Of a DNA stretch of 64,000 nucleotides, positions 43,687 through 51,321 are shown piece by piece. Made by a program: the position numbers and the translations under genes. This DNA is from Enterococcus_C asini_A. Its GTDB lineage: Bacteria; Bacillota; Bacilli; Lactobacillales; Enterococcaceae. Under the pieces are notes generated by a model, which was not told the origin of the DNA, searched no databases, and saw only the letters and a list, made by a program, of their open reading frames with translations. The stretch lies in assembly GCF_031928785.1 (NCBI RefSeq), contig NZ_JARQAL010000002.1; one strand, 5' to 3'. How positions within the stretch are numbered: position 1 is the stretch's first letter; each line of letters begins with the position of its first letter.

Positions 43687-44601
43687 ATGAAACAAGTCAA
43701 TTTAGGCCCCAATGAAATCGGAGTTCCCGCTGTAATCTTAGGTTGCATGCGAATTACGGAGGCTAAAGATCCAGTGGCAGTCATTGAAACCGCCATGGCA
43801 AACGGGATTAATTTCTTTGACCATGCGGATATTTATGGCGGGGGAAAATGTGAAACGATTTTTGCCGAGGCCTTTGCCCAAACCCAGTACAAACGAGAAG
43901 ATATTTTCTTACAGTCAAAATGTGGCATTGTCCCTGGTGTGATGTATGATTTTTCCAAAGAGCATATCATCCAATCTGTGGAAGATAGCTTGAAACGCTT
44001 GAAAGTCGATTATTTGGATAGTTTATTATTGCACCGTCCTGATACTTTAATGGAACCAGAAGAAGTAGCGGCGGCTTTTGATCAATTGGCGGCAGCAGGC
44101 AAAGTCAAATACTTTGGTGTCAGCAATCAATACTCCCGTCAAATTGAATTATTGCAAAAATATGTACGTCAACCGCTGATTATTAACCAGTTGCAATTTG
44201 GCGTAATGCACACAGGCATGGTGGATTTTGGTCTCCATGTGAATATGACAGATCCAAGAAGTGTCGATCATGATGATGGGGTTTTGGAATTTTCCCGCAT
44301 GAATGACATGACCATTCAAGCTTGGTCACCTTATCAGTACGGGTTCTTTGAAGGGGTCTTTGTGGACAATGACAAGTTCCCGGAATTAAATAAAGCCTTA
44401 GAAGAGATGGCAGACAAATACCACACCACGAAAACAGGGATTGCTTCTGCGTGGATTTTGCGTCATCCAGCCAATATGCAAGTGATTGCTGGCACCATGA
44501 ATTTAGGACGGATTGAAGAAATTGCCAAAGCTAGTGAGGTCGTCTTAAGCCGAGAAGACTGGTACGGGATTTATTTAGCAGCGGGGAATGATTTGCCTTA
44601 A
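43687..44601 (+). CDS. Aldo-keto reductase, YdhF-like
   Basis: A 304-residue NADPH-dependent oxidoreductase of the aldo-keto reductase superfamily, most like E. coli YdhF. The catalytic set is visible: Asp and Tyr in FFDHADIYGGGKCE, Lys in LQSKCGI and His in LLLHRPD, with the cofactor segment near VIAGTMNLGRIEEIAKA. The ATG at 43687 has AAGGAGG eight bases upstream; the frame could extend to 43573 without any ribosome site. An extended -10, TGCTACACT, lies about 30 bases before the start. The natural carbonyl substrate is unknown. Confidence 0.92.
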   Translation: MKQVNLGPNEIGVPAVILGCMRITEAKDPVAVIETAMANGINFFDHADIYGGGKCETIFAEAFAQTQYKREDIFLQSKCGIVPGVMYDFSKEHIIQSVEDSLKRLKVDYLDSLLLHRPDTLMEPEEVAAAFDQLAAAGKVKYFGVSNQYSRQIELLQKYVRQPLIINQLQFGVMHTGMVDFGLHVNMTDPRSVDHDDGVLEFSRMNDMTIQAWSPYQYGFFEGVFVDNDKFPELNKALEEMADKYHTTKTGIASAWILRHPANMQVIAGTMNLGRIEEIAKASEVVLSREDWYGIYLAAGNDLP

Positions 44602-44627
44602 AAATTTTACAAAGAACATTTGAAATG

Positions 44628-44660
44628 AGACCGATTCCTTTTTCAGGAGCGGTCTTTTTT
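44628..44660 (+). terminator. Terminator of the aldo-keto reductase gene
   Basis: AGACCGATTCCT pairs with AGGAGCGGTCT with one bulge or mismatch, followed by six T. Confidence 0.85.
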
Positions 44661-44773
44661 GTGGGCTGAGAGAGTAGAGTGGAAGAAATGAGCTCTTTTG
44701 GCTTTTCTTTTAGCAAAATAAGATTTTCGGTTTTTTCACCAAATCATCAGTAAGTTTGGGAATGAAAAGAGTA

Positions 44774-44850
44774 AAACCCGAACATTATACTTTGGAAAAC
44801 TCATTTTGCAAGGAAATTCTATTGCTTTCTCTAAAATTCTGCGCTACAGT
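44774..44850 (+). promoter_or_regulatory. guaC promoter with a near-perfect PurBox
   Basis: AAACCCGAACATT (44774-44786) agrees with the lactococcal PurBox AWWWCCGAACWWT at 12 of 13 positions. The promoter TTGCTT (44822-44827), 17 bases, TACAGT (44845-44850) lies downstream, giving 66 bases from the CG core to the -10 and about 77 to the predicted transcript start, the geometry known for PurR activation in Lactococcus. Confidence 0.75.
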
Positions 44851-44909
44851 ACTATGGGCGTTGAAATGGAACGCCTTACTAAATGTGATAAACACGGAGG
44901 ATGGTTTGC

Positions 44910-45896
44910 ATGTTTGATATGAAAGTTTTTGATTATGAAGATATCCAGTTGATTCCCAATAAATGTATCGTGAACAGTCGTTCTGAGTGTGATACGACGG
45001 TGACATTAGGCAAGCATAGTTTCCGCATGCCAGTAGTACCGGCAAATATGCAGACGATTGTGGATGAAAAAATTGCTACTTTTTTGGCAGAAAATAACTA
45101 TTTTTATATCATGCACCGTTTTGATGAAGCGGGCCGGATTCCCTTTATTCGTAAAATGCAGGCACAAAACCTGATTGCTTCCATCAGCGTGGGGGTAAAA
45201 GAAGGGGAATATGCCTTTGTGGAAGAACTGGCAGCCCAAAATTTGGTGCCAGATTACATCACCATTGACATCGCTCACGGTCATTCAAATAGTGTCATCA
45301 ATATGATTCAACACATTAAAAAACACTTGCCCGACACTTTTGTCATTGCCGGAAACGTAGGGACACCAGAAGCCGTACGGGAATTAGAAAATGCCGGAGC
45401 AGATGCAACGAAAGTCGGCATTGGACCGGGGAAAGTTTGTATCACCAAAATTAAAACCGGTTTTGGGACTGGTGGCTGGCAGTTGGCGGCCTTACGCTGG
45501 TGTGCCAAAGCTGCCCGTAAACCGATTATTGCAGACGGCGGGATTCGGACTCACGGAGATATTGCCAAATCCGTCCGCTTTGGAGCCACCATGGTGATGA
45601 TTGGTTCCCTATTTGCGGGTCATGAAGAATCTCCAGGGGACACTAAAGTAGAAGATGGTGTGGTTTACAAGGAATACTTTGGCTCTGCTTCTGAGTTTCA
45701 AAAAGGGGAAAAACGGAATGTGGAAGGCAAGAAAATTTGGATTCCTTACAAAGGTTCTTTAAAAGACACTTTAGTCGAAATGCAGCAAGACTTGCAGTCC
45801 TCGATTTCTTATGCCGGGGGCAAAGATTTAGAAGCCATCCGCAAAGTGGACTATGTGATTGTGAAAAATTCCATTTTTAATGGGGATACAATTTAA
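44910..45896 (+). CDS. guaC: GMP reductase
   Basis: A 328-residue TIM-barrel enzyme that converts GMP to IMP with NADPH, feeding guanine nucleotides back toward adenine. The start VFDYEDIQLIPNKCIVNSRS, the catalytic Cys loop GIGPGKVCITKIKTGFGT and the IIADGGIRTHGDIAKSVRFG segment are those of the GuaC-2 form of Firmicutes. The ATG at 44910 is nine bases behind CGGAGG; an in-frame ATG at 44901 abuts that site and is unlikely. It is a single gene with its own PurBox and terminator. Confidence 0.96.
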   Translation: MFDMKVFDYEDIQLIPNKCIVNSRSECDTTVTLGKHSFRMPVVPANMQTIVDEKIATFLAENNYFYIMHRFDEAGRIPFIRKMQAQNLIASISVGVKEGEYAFVEELAAQNLVPDYITIDIAHGHSNSVINMIQHIKKHLPDTFVIAGNVGTPEAVRELENAGADATKVGIGPGKVCITKIKTGFGTGGWQLAALRWCAKAARKPIIADGGIRTHGDIAKSVRFGATMVMIGSLFAGHEESPGDTKVEDGVVYKEYFGSASEFQKGEKRNVEGKKIWIPYKGSLKDTLVEMQQDLQSSISYAGGKDLEAIRKVDYVIVKNSIFNGDTI

Positions 45897-45903
45897 AATA
45901 ACT

Positions 45904-45946
45904 AGCCTGTCATGCGCTTTTGAAAACGCCATGACAGGCTTTTTTG
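45904..45946 (+). terminator. Terminator of guaC
   Basis: AGCCTGTCATG pairs perfectly with CATGACAGGCT and is followed by six T. Confidence 0.93.
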
Positions 45947-46065
45947 TCTGGGAAGGTGGAGTGGGGAACTTTTGGCTCATAACTACATTTTTATTAATAG
46001 GAAAGTTAGCTGTGGTAAAATAATCCATAGGTGACTGAATAGACGAAAAAGGTGATGGAATACGA

Positions 46066-48003
46066 ATGGTTGTGAATTTGGAGTATTTTTCAAAGTGGTA
46101 TCTGGCAAACAAAGAGGAAGAATTAAAAGTGGCCAATGAGTGGAAAATCCGGAATCGAAAGTTGACGGAAGAATTTTTGGCTGAGTGGCCTTTAGAAAGG
46201 CTACAGACTATGACAATTGATGAGTATGTTACCGGTAAAGGTGGACAGAACAAATCGCTTTGTTATGAATTGGAAAACGGAAAGTACGCAGAGATGTATT
46301 TGGGAATCAGAGGTGCTGGAAAATTTGGGATTTATTGGAACAAAAAGAAACAAGCATACTGTGATCAAAAAAATCAAGTAATTACTGAAAGCCAGCTGCC
46401 AGAAAAGTTTGCTGAATTGAAAAGTGATTTACTAGCAATTATTCATGCCGGTATTTCACAAGATTTTGCGGGTGAAGCTTTTAGTGCTAACAATATTTTT
46501 TACAATCAGGCAGCAATCACTACCAAGCTATTGTGTGTTTATACCAAAGGACGTTTGTTTTCTGGAGTGAATATGAAAAAAAGACCGGATCAACAAGAAG
46601 TTTGGAGCAAGCTATCCCCCTTGGAAAATCCTGGGGGCATTTATAAGCAAAATGTTAAGATTACTACTGGAATATTGGCAAAGCACGAAGAATTAGATGG
46701 TCAATTGCTCAGTCGAATTTTTTGGAGTTATCGCAATGCCGTGTTGACTGATGGGACAGGAGTGGAAAAAGAAAAAATGACAAGCTATCAAAATCCATAT
46801 TCAAACCAACTGATTGCGGCTAAAAATCTGATTTTCCGTGGGGCACCGGGAACAGGGAAAACCTATTTAGCACAAGAAGTTGCGGCAGATATTGTATCAA
46901 ATGGACGAACAACGGCTATCGATAAACTGAGCCAAGAAGAACAAAATCGCATTGGCTTTGTCCAATTTCACCCCAGTTATGATTATACCGATTTTGTAGA
47001 AGGATTACGGCCGACTACTTCCGAGGATGGCGTGGTGAATTTTACTTTAAAAGCAGGAAGTTTTAAAGCTTTTGTGGAACAAGCACTGGACGTTCCAGTC
47101 ATGGACGGGCAAGATAATTTTGAAGAAGCCTGGGAAAAATTTTTTGAAGCAGTTACAGAAGCCAGTGGGACAGGAACAGGTTATAATCAGCTGACAACAT
47201 TGACAGGTAAGCCAGTGCGCAACCTTTTAGCTTATGAACGCAATGAAATGCAAGGTGTTTATCCCGCTGAAACGACCACATATTTAAACCATGACCAAGT
47301 TTATAACGTCTATCGAGGATTGCCCGGAACTCCTAAAAAAGGATTTGATGCCTATCGTAAGGCAATCGTGGAACATTTAAAGCAAAACTTTGGCCTGAAG
47401 GAATATATTCCAGCCACAAAAAACACTGAAAATCTGCAAAACTATGTCTTTATTATTGATGAAATCAATCGAGGAGAAATTTCTAAAATTTTTGGAGAGC
47501 TATTTTTCTCTCTTGATCCTGGATATCGAGGCAACAAAGCTGGAGTTTACACGCAATACGCGAACCTCCATAAGAATCCTGAAGAAAAATTCTATATTCC
47601 GAAAAATGTCTATCTAATCGGTACCATGAATGATATTGATCGTTCTGTGGACACTTTTGATTTTGCGATGCGACGGCGCTTTACTTTCTTAGAAGTTACT
47701 GCCGAAGCATCGGCAGAAAAGATGCTGAAACAAGCAGCAACGAAGCAATTGATGGAACGACTAAACAAAGCAATTGTGAGTAAAAATGGTGGCGGACTTT
47801 CTGAAGATTATCAAATCGGTGCTAGTTATTTTATTGGAGTGGATCAAGGAACTGAAACCACAGAAGTACTGTGGCAGTCTAAATTGGCACCTTTGTTAAA
47901 AGATTATTTCCGTGGAGAATATAAAGCTACGGAAAAATTGGCGAACTTGAGTAAAGCCTACTTTATGTTGGAGGATTCAGATGAGACTGGAAACATTGTA
48001 TGA
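46066..48003 (+). CDS. mcrB: McrB-type GTPase of a type IV restriction system
   Basis: A 645-residue AAA+ protein that, with McrC, cleaves foreign DNA carrying modified cytosines. The C-terminal part has the McrB GTPase motifs: Walker A FRGAPGTGKTYLA (about residue 265), VQFHPSYDYTDFVEGLRP, Walker B FIIDEINRGEISKIFGEL and the guanine-type motif TMNDIDRSVDTFDFAMRRRF. The first 240 residues are a separate recognition part, including CYELENGKYAEMYLGIRGAG, whose DNA target cannot be told. The ATG at 46066 has AAGGTGATG upstream; an extended -10 TGGTAAAAT ends at 46021. It overlaps mcrC by 23 bases. Confidence 0.92.
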   Translation: MVVNLEYFSKWYLANKEEELKVANEWKIRNRKLTEEFLAEWPLERLQTMTIDEYVTGKGGQNKSLCYELENGKYAEMYLGIRGAGKFGIYWNKKKQAYCDQKNQVITESQLPEKFAELKSDLLAIIHAGISQDFAGEAFSANNIFYNQAAITTKLLCVYTKGRLFSGVNMKKRPDQQEVWSKLSPLENPGGIYKQNVKITTGILAKHEELDGQLLSRIFWSYRNAVLTDGTGVEKEKMTSYQNPYSNQLIAAKNLIFRGAPGTGKTYLAQEVAADIVSNGRTTAIDKLSQEEQNRIGFVQFHPSYDYTDFVEGLRPTTSEDGVVNFTLKAGSFKAFVEQALDVPVMDGQDNFEEAWEKFFEAVTEASGTGTGYNQLTTLTGKPVRNLLAYERNEMQGVYPAETTTYLNHDQVYNVYRGLPGTPKKGFDAYRKAIVEHLKQNFGLKEYIPATKNTENLQNYVFIIDEINRGEISKIFGELFFSLDPGYRGNKAGVYTQYANLHKNPEEKFYIPKNVYLIGTMNDIDRSVDTFDFAMRRRFTFLEVTAEASAEKMLKQAATKQLMERLNKAIVSKNGGGLSEDYQIGASYFIGVDQGTETTEVLWQSKLAPLLKDYFRGEYKATEKLANLSKAYFMLEDSDETGNIV

Positions 48004-49273
48004 TAACCAAATAGTCCCTGAAACAATCGCTCAACACTCAATTGTGACCAGTTTACTAAATCGGGACTTGGCTAGTTTGGACAAAGAAAACTTTATCATT
48101 TTTCCCCAACAAGTATCCCAGTCAGCTGACCTTGATTCGGATAAGCTGATCTTTCAGTCGAGAAATGGCAAAACTTGGACAGGAAACATTGTGGGGGTGC
48201 TAAGTGATGGGGAAGATGAGTTGGCTATTCATTCCCGCTTCACTAATCAGCTCACGAAAGATGATTTCTTTTTACGTTATATGTTGCAACGAGTTTTGCA
48301 TTACAATGTGACAGAAAACAAGCTAGCTAGTTCATCTCAACAGTCCTACTACGATTTGTTGGTGTTTCTTTTTCCTTACTACTTGAACAAAGCGGTGGGA
48401 AAAGGCTTGTACAAAGAGTATGTCAAGCAACAATACAATGACACCAATGTAAAAGGTGCCATCGATATTTCTCAACAAATCCGCAGTAATATTCCTTTCG
48501 TAGGAAAAGTAGCCTATCGTACCCGAGAGTTTCGCTATGATAATCCTTTGACTCAGTTAGTTCGCCACACTATTGAGAAGATCCAAAAGGAGTATCCTTT
48601 CTTGTTGCAAGAAAATAAGAAAAGCAGAGAAAATGTTCGCTTGCTTCGACAGGAAACAGCGAGTTATTCCCCCTTGAAACGACTAGATGTACTTCAAGAG
48701 AATCTGTTAAATCCAGTTAGACATAGTTATTTTGAAGCTTACTCTTCATTGCAACGGATTTGCATTCAAATTTTATCGGAAGAAAAAGCCGGTTTTGGTA
48801 ATGATGATCAGCAGGTTCATGGAATTGTGATTGATGTAGCTTGGCTGTGGGAGGAATACATTGACAAGGTTACGGGGTGGAAGCATTATGGCAGGAAAAG
48901 AGATTTAGCCACCATGCATTTATTCAAACAACCCAAATCTTCCCCTCGCTATCCGGATTTTGTTGATAAGGGGATACCGATTGACACAAAATACAAACGA
49001 AAAATTGATACCCGTAATGATTACAATCAGTTGACTACCTATCTTCATATTTTAAGTGAAATACCCGCAGAAAAGAGACGGGGTGGCTTTTTGCAACCCA
49101 CAGATGATTGGCATAGCAAAGCGCAAGGGTATGAAAAAATAGGTACGCTCAGTGGTTTAGGAGGAGAGCTATTCACCTATCGCTTTTACATTCCCCAGAC
49201 TGCTGAGAGTTATGAGTTATTTGTGGAAGAAATTCACAAAATCGAGAAACGATTGAAAGAGACGTTTAACTAA
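47981..49273 (+). CDS. mcrC: McrC-type nuclease subunit
   Basis: A 430-residue partner of McrB. The C-terminal half carries the PD-(D/E)xK nuclease core, visible as YPDFVDKGIPIDTKYKRK, after a mid-protein ALAWLWEEY-like segment (DVAWLWEEYIDKV) typical of McrC proteins. The N-terminal part (VGVLSDGEDELAIHSRF) contacts the McrB ring in known complexes. GGAGGATTC precedes the ATG at 47981, within the end of mcrB. No methyltransferase is encoded nearby, as expected for a modification-dependent system. A strong bidirectional terminator overlaps its stop. Confidence 0.92.
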   Translation: MRLETLYDNQIVPETIAQHSIVTSLLNRDLASLDKENFIIFPQQVSQSADLDSDKLIFQSRNGKTWTGNIVGVLSDGEDELAIHSRFTNQLTKDDFFLRYMLQRVLHYNVTENKLASSSQQSYYDLLVFLFPYYLNKAVGKGLYKEYVKQQYNDTNVKGAIDISQQIRSNIPFVGKVAYRTREFRYDNPLTQLVRHTIEKIQKEYPFLLQENKKSRENVRLLRQETASYSPLKRLDVLQENLLNPVRHSYFEAYSSLQRICIQILSEEKAGFGNDDQQVHGIVIDVAWLWEEYIDKVTGWKHYGRKRDLATMHLFKQPKSSPRYPDFVDKGIPIDTKYKRKIDTRNDYNQLTTYLHILSEIPAEKRRGGFLQPTDDWHSKAQGYEKIGTLSGLGGELFTYRFYIPQTAESYELFVEEIHKIEKRLKETFN

Positions 49274-49312
49274 AATAAAACCGCCTAGCGAAAAGTTAGG
49301 CGGTTTTATTTT
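49273..49312. terminator. Terminator between mcrC and the Mga-like gene
   Basis: AAAATAAAACCGCCTA pairs perfectly with TAGGCGGTTTTATTTT around a nine-base loop. The A and T tracts allow termination from both sides. Confidence 0.92.
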
Positions 49313-49367
49313 AGTTGAGAGAGAATTTGTTATTCTTTTCTGGTGAGAGGGGCGCACGGGGCATAAC

Positions 49368-50846
49368 TTACGAACAAGCCCCATTGCGAATCTCCTGAAT
49401 CTTTCGGTGAATCCGATCCAGCTCTTTAAAATCCATAAAACTAGGAATCACCAAAACCGGCAAGTCCTGCATGTTTTGTGAAGGCAAGAGGGTGGTTAGC
49501 AGCAGATCATATTGCTGGAAATGATCGAGTAAATCTTCATCACTGTAAAAGACTTGATCCAAAATGTGAAATTTCAAATTGGCGCCTAAATGTTTTTCTA
49601 AAATAGCCACCAAATGGGCGTTGTGGCTGGCTGAAAGATCGCTCATCACCAAAATGCGCAATGGTTTTCGGTCAAGAACGGTTTCTGGAAGTTCTTGGAG
49701 CACCAAATATAAGAGATGCTCTAAAAATTCTTTGGTGGTGTTCTCCTGGCGTTGCTCACAGAAAGTTTGGATGCTTATTTTTAAATCCGCCACTTCTTGA
49801 GGGTAAAAAAGTTGGGTTTTCTTCAAGAAAAAATGCCGGGGATGACGCAAGATTTGCAGCATATCCTTTGGCGGGCCAAAGACTTCATTGTCTCTTGCAA
49901 ATTGAAATAAGACGTCTTTTTGCTTTTTAGCTGTAAGCTTTAGCTGATAGTGGGCCATTAAAAAAGCTAGAAAGGACTGATTAAACTTGTGCACCAGCTT
50001 CAGTCTGGGATTGGTTTTCAGAGCATGGTGATAATGCTCTTCTTTGAATAAAACGTAGTCTTCAAATAACAGCCATAAAAGATCTTGTTGTTCCAGTTGA
50101 TTTACCGGGGCTTTTGTCAAGGCAGTTTCCAGAGGAGTGGTTAAATAAGTTGTGGGATCTTCTAAAAAGGCGTGCTCTTGTTTCCGGCGTAAAAAATGAC
50201 CGCGATGCTGGCGAATGCTGGCTACATAAAAACTGACAAAAAGTTTATTCATCACATAATTAGACGGAGGTAAGTGCTGGCTTTGCAAATAGTCCGCTAA
50301 GTATTTTCGAGCTGCTTGATCTTGTTTAGGTGTGGCAAAAAAAGATTCCGACCAGAGCTGGACTTCTCGGTACAAGGCGGTGTAAAGACGGCGAATATGG
50401 ACCTCAGAACCTTCTAAACGCAATGGGCGAAGTTTGATGGTAATCGGCCAAAGCGCCAATGTGTCTTGCAAGTTTTCCAAATAACGATGGGTGCTGGAAG
50501 TGCTGAGGTAAAGCTTTTCGGCTGCTTGTGCTTGGCTTTGACACTCTTCAAAAAGTAACAGACGCAAAAGGGAAATCTGGGGGCATTGATTCAAAATTCG
50601 CGATTTAATTAAGTTAAAGCTCAATGGCGTTTTTTGAATCAAATGGTAGCCTTGATCGTCTTTTGTAACAGACAGTTCCGGGTGATGTATGGTAATTTGC
50701 TCCAAGTCTTTTTGTAAAATACTGAGGGAAACTTGGCTTATCTCCAATAGTTGCCCTTCAGTTGCCAAATCGTCTCGTTCATAAAAAAAACTTAAAAGGG
50801 CGAGTTGCCTTTGTTGGTCTCGGCTGAGTAGGTGTCGTAACTCCAT
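49368..50846 (-). CDS. Mga-family helix-turn-helix regulator
   Basis: A 492-residue regulator of the Mga/AtxA type. Two N-terminal helix-turn-helix regions (about residues 10-65 and 85-140, the second with AAEKLYLSTSSTHRYLENL) are followed by helical PRD-like domains and a C-terminal EIIB-like domain (about 395-490, LRILVMSDLSASHNAHLVAILE). Such proteins link sugar uptake by the PTS to virulence or surface-gene expression in streptococci and enterococci. The minus-strand ATG at 50846 is six bases behind AAAGGAG; ATG 50849 is the alternative. It diverges from mgtA, but whether it controls it is unknown. Confidence 0.85.
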   Translation of the reverse strand: MELRHLLSRDQQRQLALLSFFYERDDLATEGQLLEISQVSLSILQKDLEQITIHHPELSVTKDDQGYHLIQKTPLSFNLIKSRILNQCPQISLLRLLLFEECQSQAQAAEKLYLSTSSTHRYLENLQDTLALWPITIKLRPLRLEGSEVHIRRLYTALYREVQLWSESFFATPKQDQAARKYLADYLQSQHLPPSNYVMNKLFVSFYVASIRQHRGHFLRRKQEHAFLEDPTTYLTTPLETALTKAPVNQLEQQDLLWLLFEDYVLFKEEHYHHALKTNPRLKLVHKFNQSFLAFLMAHYQLKLTAKKQKDVLFQFARDNEVFGPPKDMLQILRHPRHFFLKKTQLFYPQEVADLKISIQTFCEQRQENTTKEFLEHLLYLVLQELPETVLDRKPLRILVMSDLSASHNAHLVAILEKHLGANLKFHILDQVFYSDEDLLDHFQQYDLLLTTLLPSQNMQDLPVLVIPSFMDFKELDRIHRKIQEIRNGACS

Positions 50847-50881
50847 CATTTTCTCCTTTTCTGAAAATTAATGGGAAATCA

Positions 50882-50910
50882 TTGACCTGAATAAAAAAAC
50901 AGGCTATGAT
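50882..50910 (+). promoter_or_regulatory. mgtA promoter
   Basis: TTGACC (50882-50887) and TATGAT (50905-50910) with a 17-base gap. Transcription from about 50917 would give a leader of about 405 bases before mgtA. Confidence 0.78.
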
Positions 50911-50936
50911 GAACAAGTAATACGAAGTAAATAATT

Positions 50937-51090
50937 GTTAGGTGAGGCTCCTATATGGACACAGGCTGCTGCCGCGAAAGAATCGAGAGACTCTTAGATG
51001 GTAGGACAGGACTAATCGTGAAGGTTATTCCCAATGCAGCTGACTAGTAAGCTAGTCTACGCCCTATAGTGCTAAAGCTCTACGATGACA
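50937..51090 (+). promoter_or_regulatory. M-box magnesium riboswitch
   Basis: The core matches the ykoK/mgtE leader class closely: TGTTAGGTGAGGCTCCTATA at the 5' side, GCTGCTGCC, TCGAGAGACTC, AATGCAGCTGACTAGTAAGC in the middle and AGTGCTAAAGCTCTACGA at the 3' side. It precedes the magnesium P-type ATPase gene. Magnesium binding should compact the RNA and favour the following terminator. A short CTACG/CGTAG hairpin with six T (51079-51106) directly follows the aptamer and overlaps its 3' end. Confidence 0.96.
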
Positions 51091-51106
51091 TAACGTAGCC
51101 TTTTTT

Positions 51107-51137
51107 GCGCGCGCTCATTGTGGAGCGGGCGTTTTTT
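51107..51137 (+). terminator. Expression-platform terminator of the M-box
   Basis: CGCGCTC pairs with GAGCGGGCG with a bulged G, followed by six T. Together with the CTACG/CGTAG hairpin just upstream it can stop transcription when magnesium is abundant. Confidence 0.82.
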
Positions 51138-51242
51138 CGTTGTTCCAAAAATTTTAATGAGACTTGTGTCATTGAATTGTAGCATAAAATGCGCTTCATA
51201 AAAAAGCGTTTTTATAATTTTTCTAAAGAGAGGATGAGGGAA

Positions 51243-51302
51243 ATGGATGCCCCCAGTTTTAGGCCAGAGATAAGATATGCTTTAGGGGGAATTTCCTCCT
51301 AA
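51243..51302 (+). CDS. Candidate leader peptide of mgtA (19 codons)
   Basis: A short frame with ATG 51243, GAGAGG nine bases upstream and a TAA at 51300-51302. It encodes MDAPSFRPEIRYALGGISS; an in-frame ATG at 51234 would add three residues. Its final codons form the 5' arm of a hairpin that sequesters the mgtA ribosome site, and its stop lies 19 bases before the mgtA start. Early Asp and Pro codons recall the mgtL leader of enteric bacteria, though there is no homology. Whether it is translated is inferred from position only. Confidence 0.5.
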   Translation: MDAPSFRPEIRYALGGISS

Positions 51303-51318
51303 AGGTTAAGGAGGAAAT
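51280..51318 (+). promoter_or_regulatory. Two mutually exclusive hairpins controlling the mgtA ribosome site
   Basis: ATTTCCTCCT (51291-51300) pairs perfectly with AGGAGGAAAT (51309-51318), which is the mgtA ribosome site. The same ATTTCCTCCT also belongs to a self-complementary stretch at 51280-51304 (CTTTAGG...CCTAAAG, up to 11 base pairs with one G-U), which would free the site. A CCCCC run at 51250-51254 can pair with GGGGG at 51285-51289 and break that alternative. Confidence 0.68.
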
Positions 51319-51321
51319 AAC

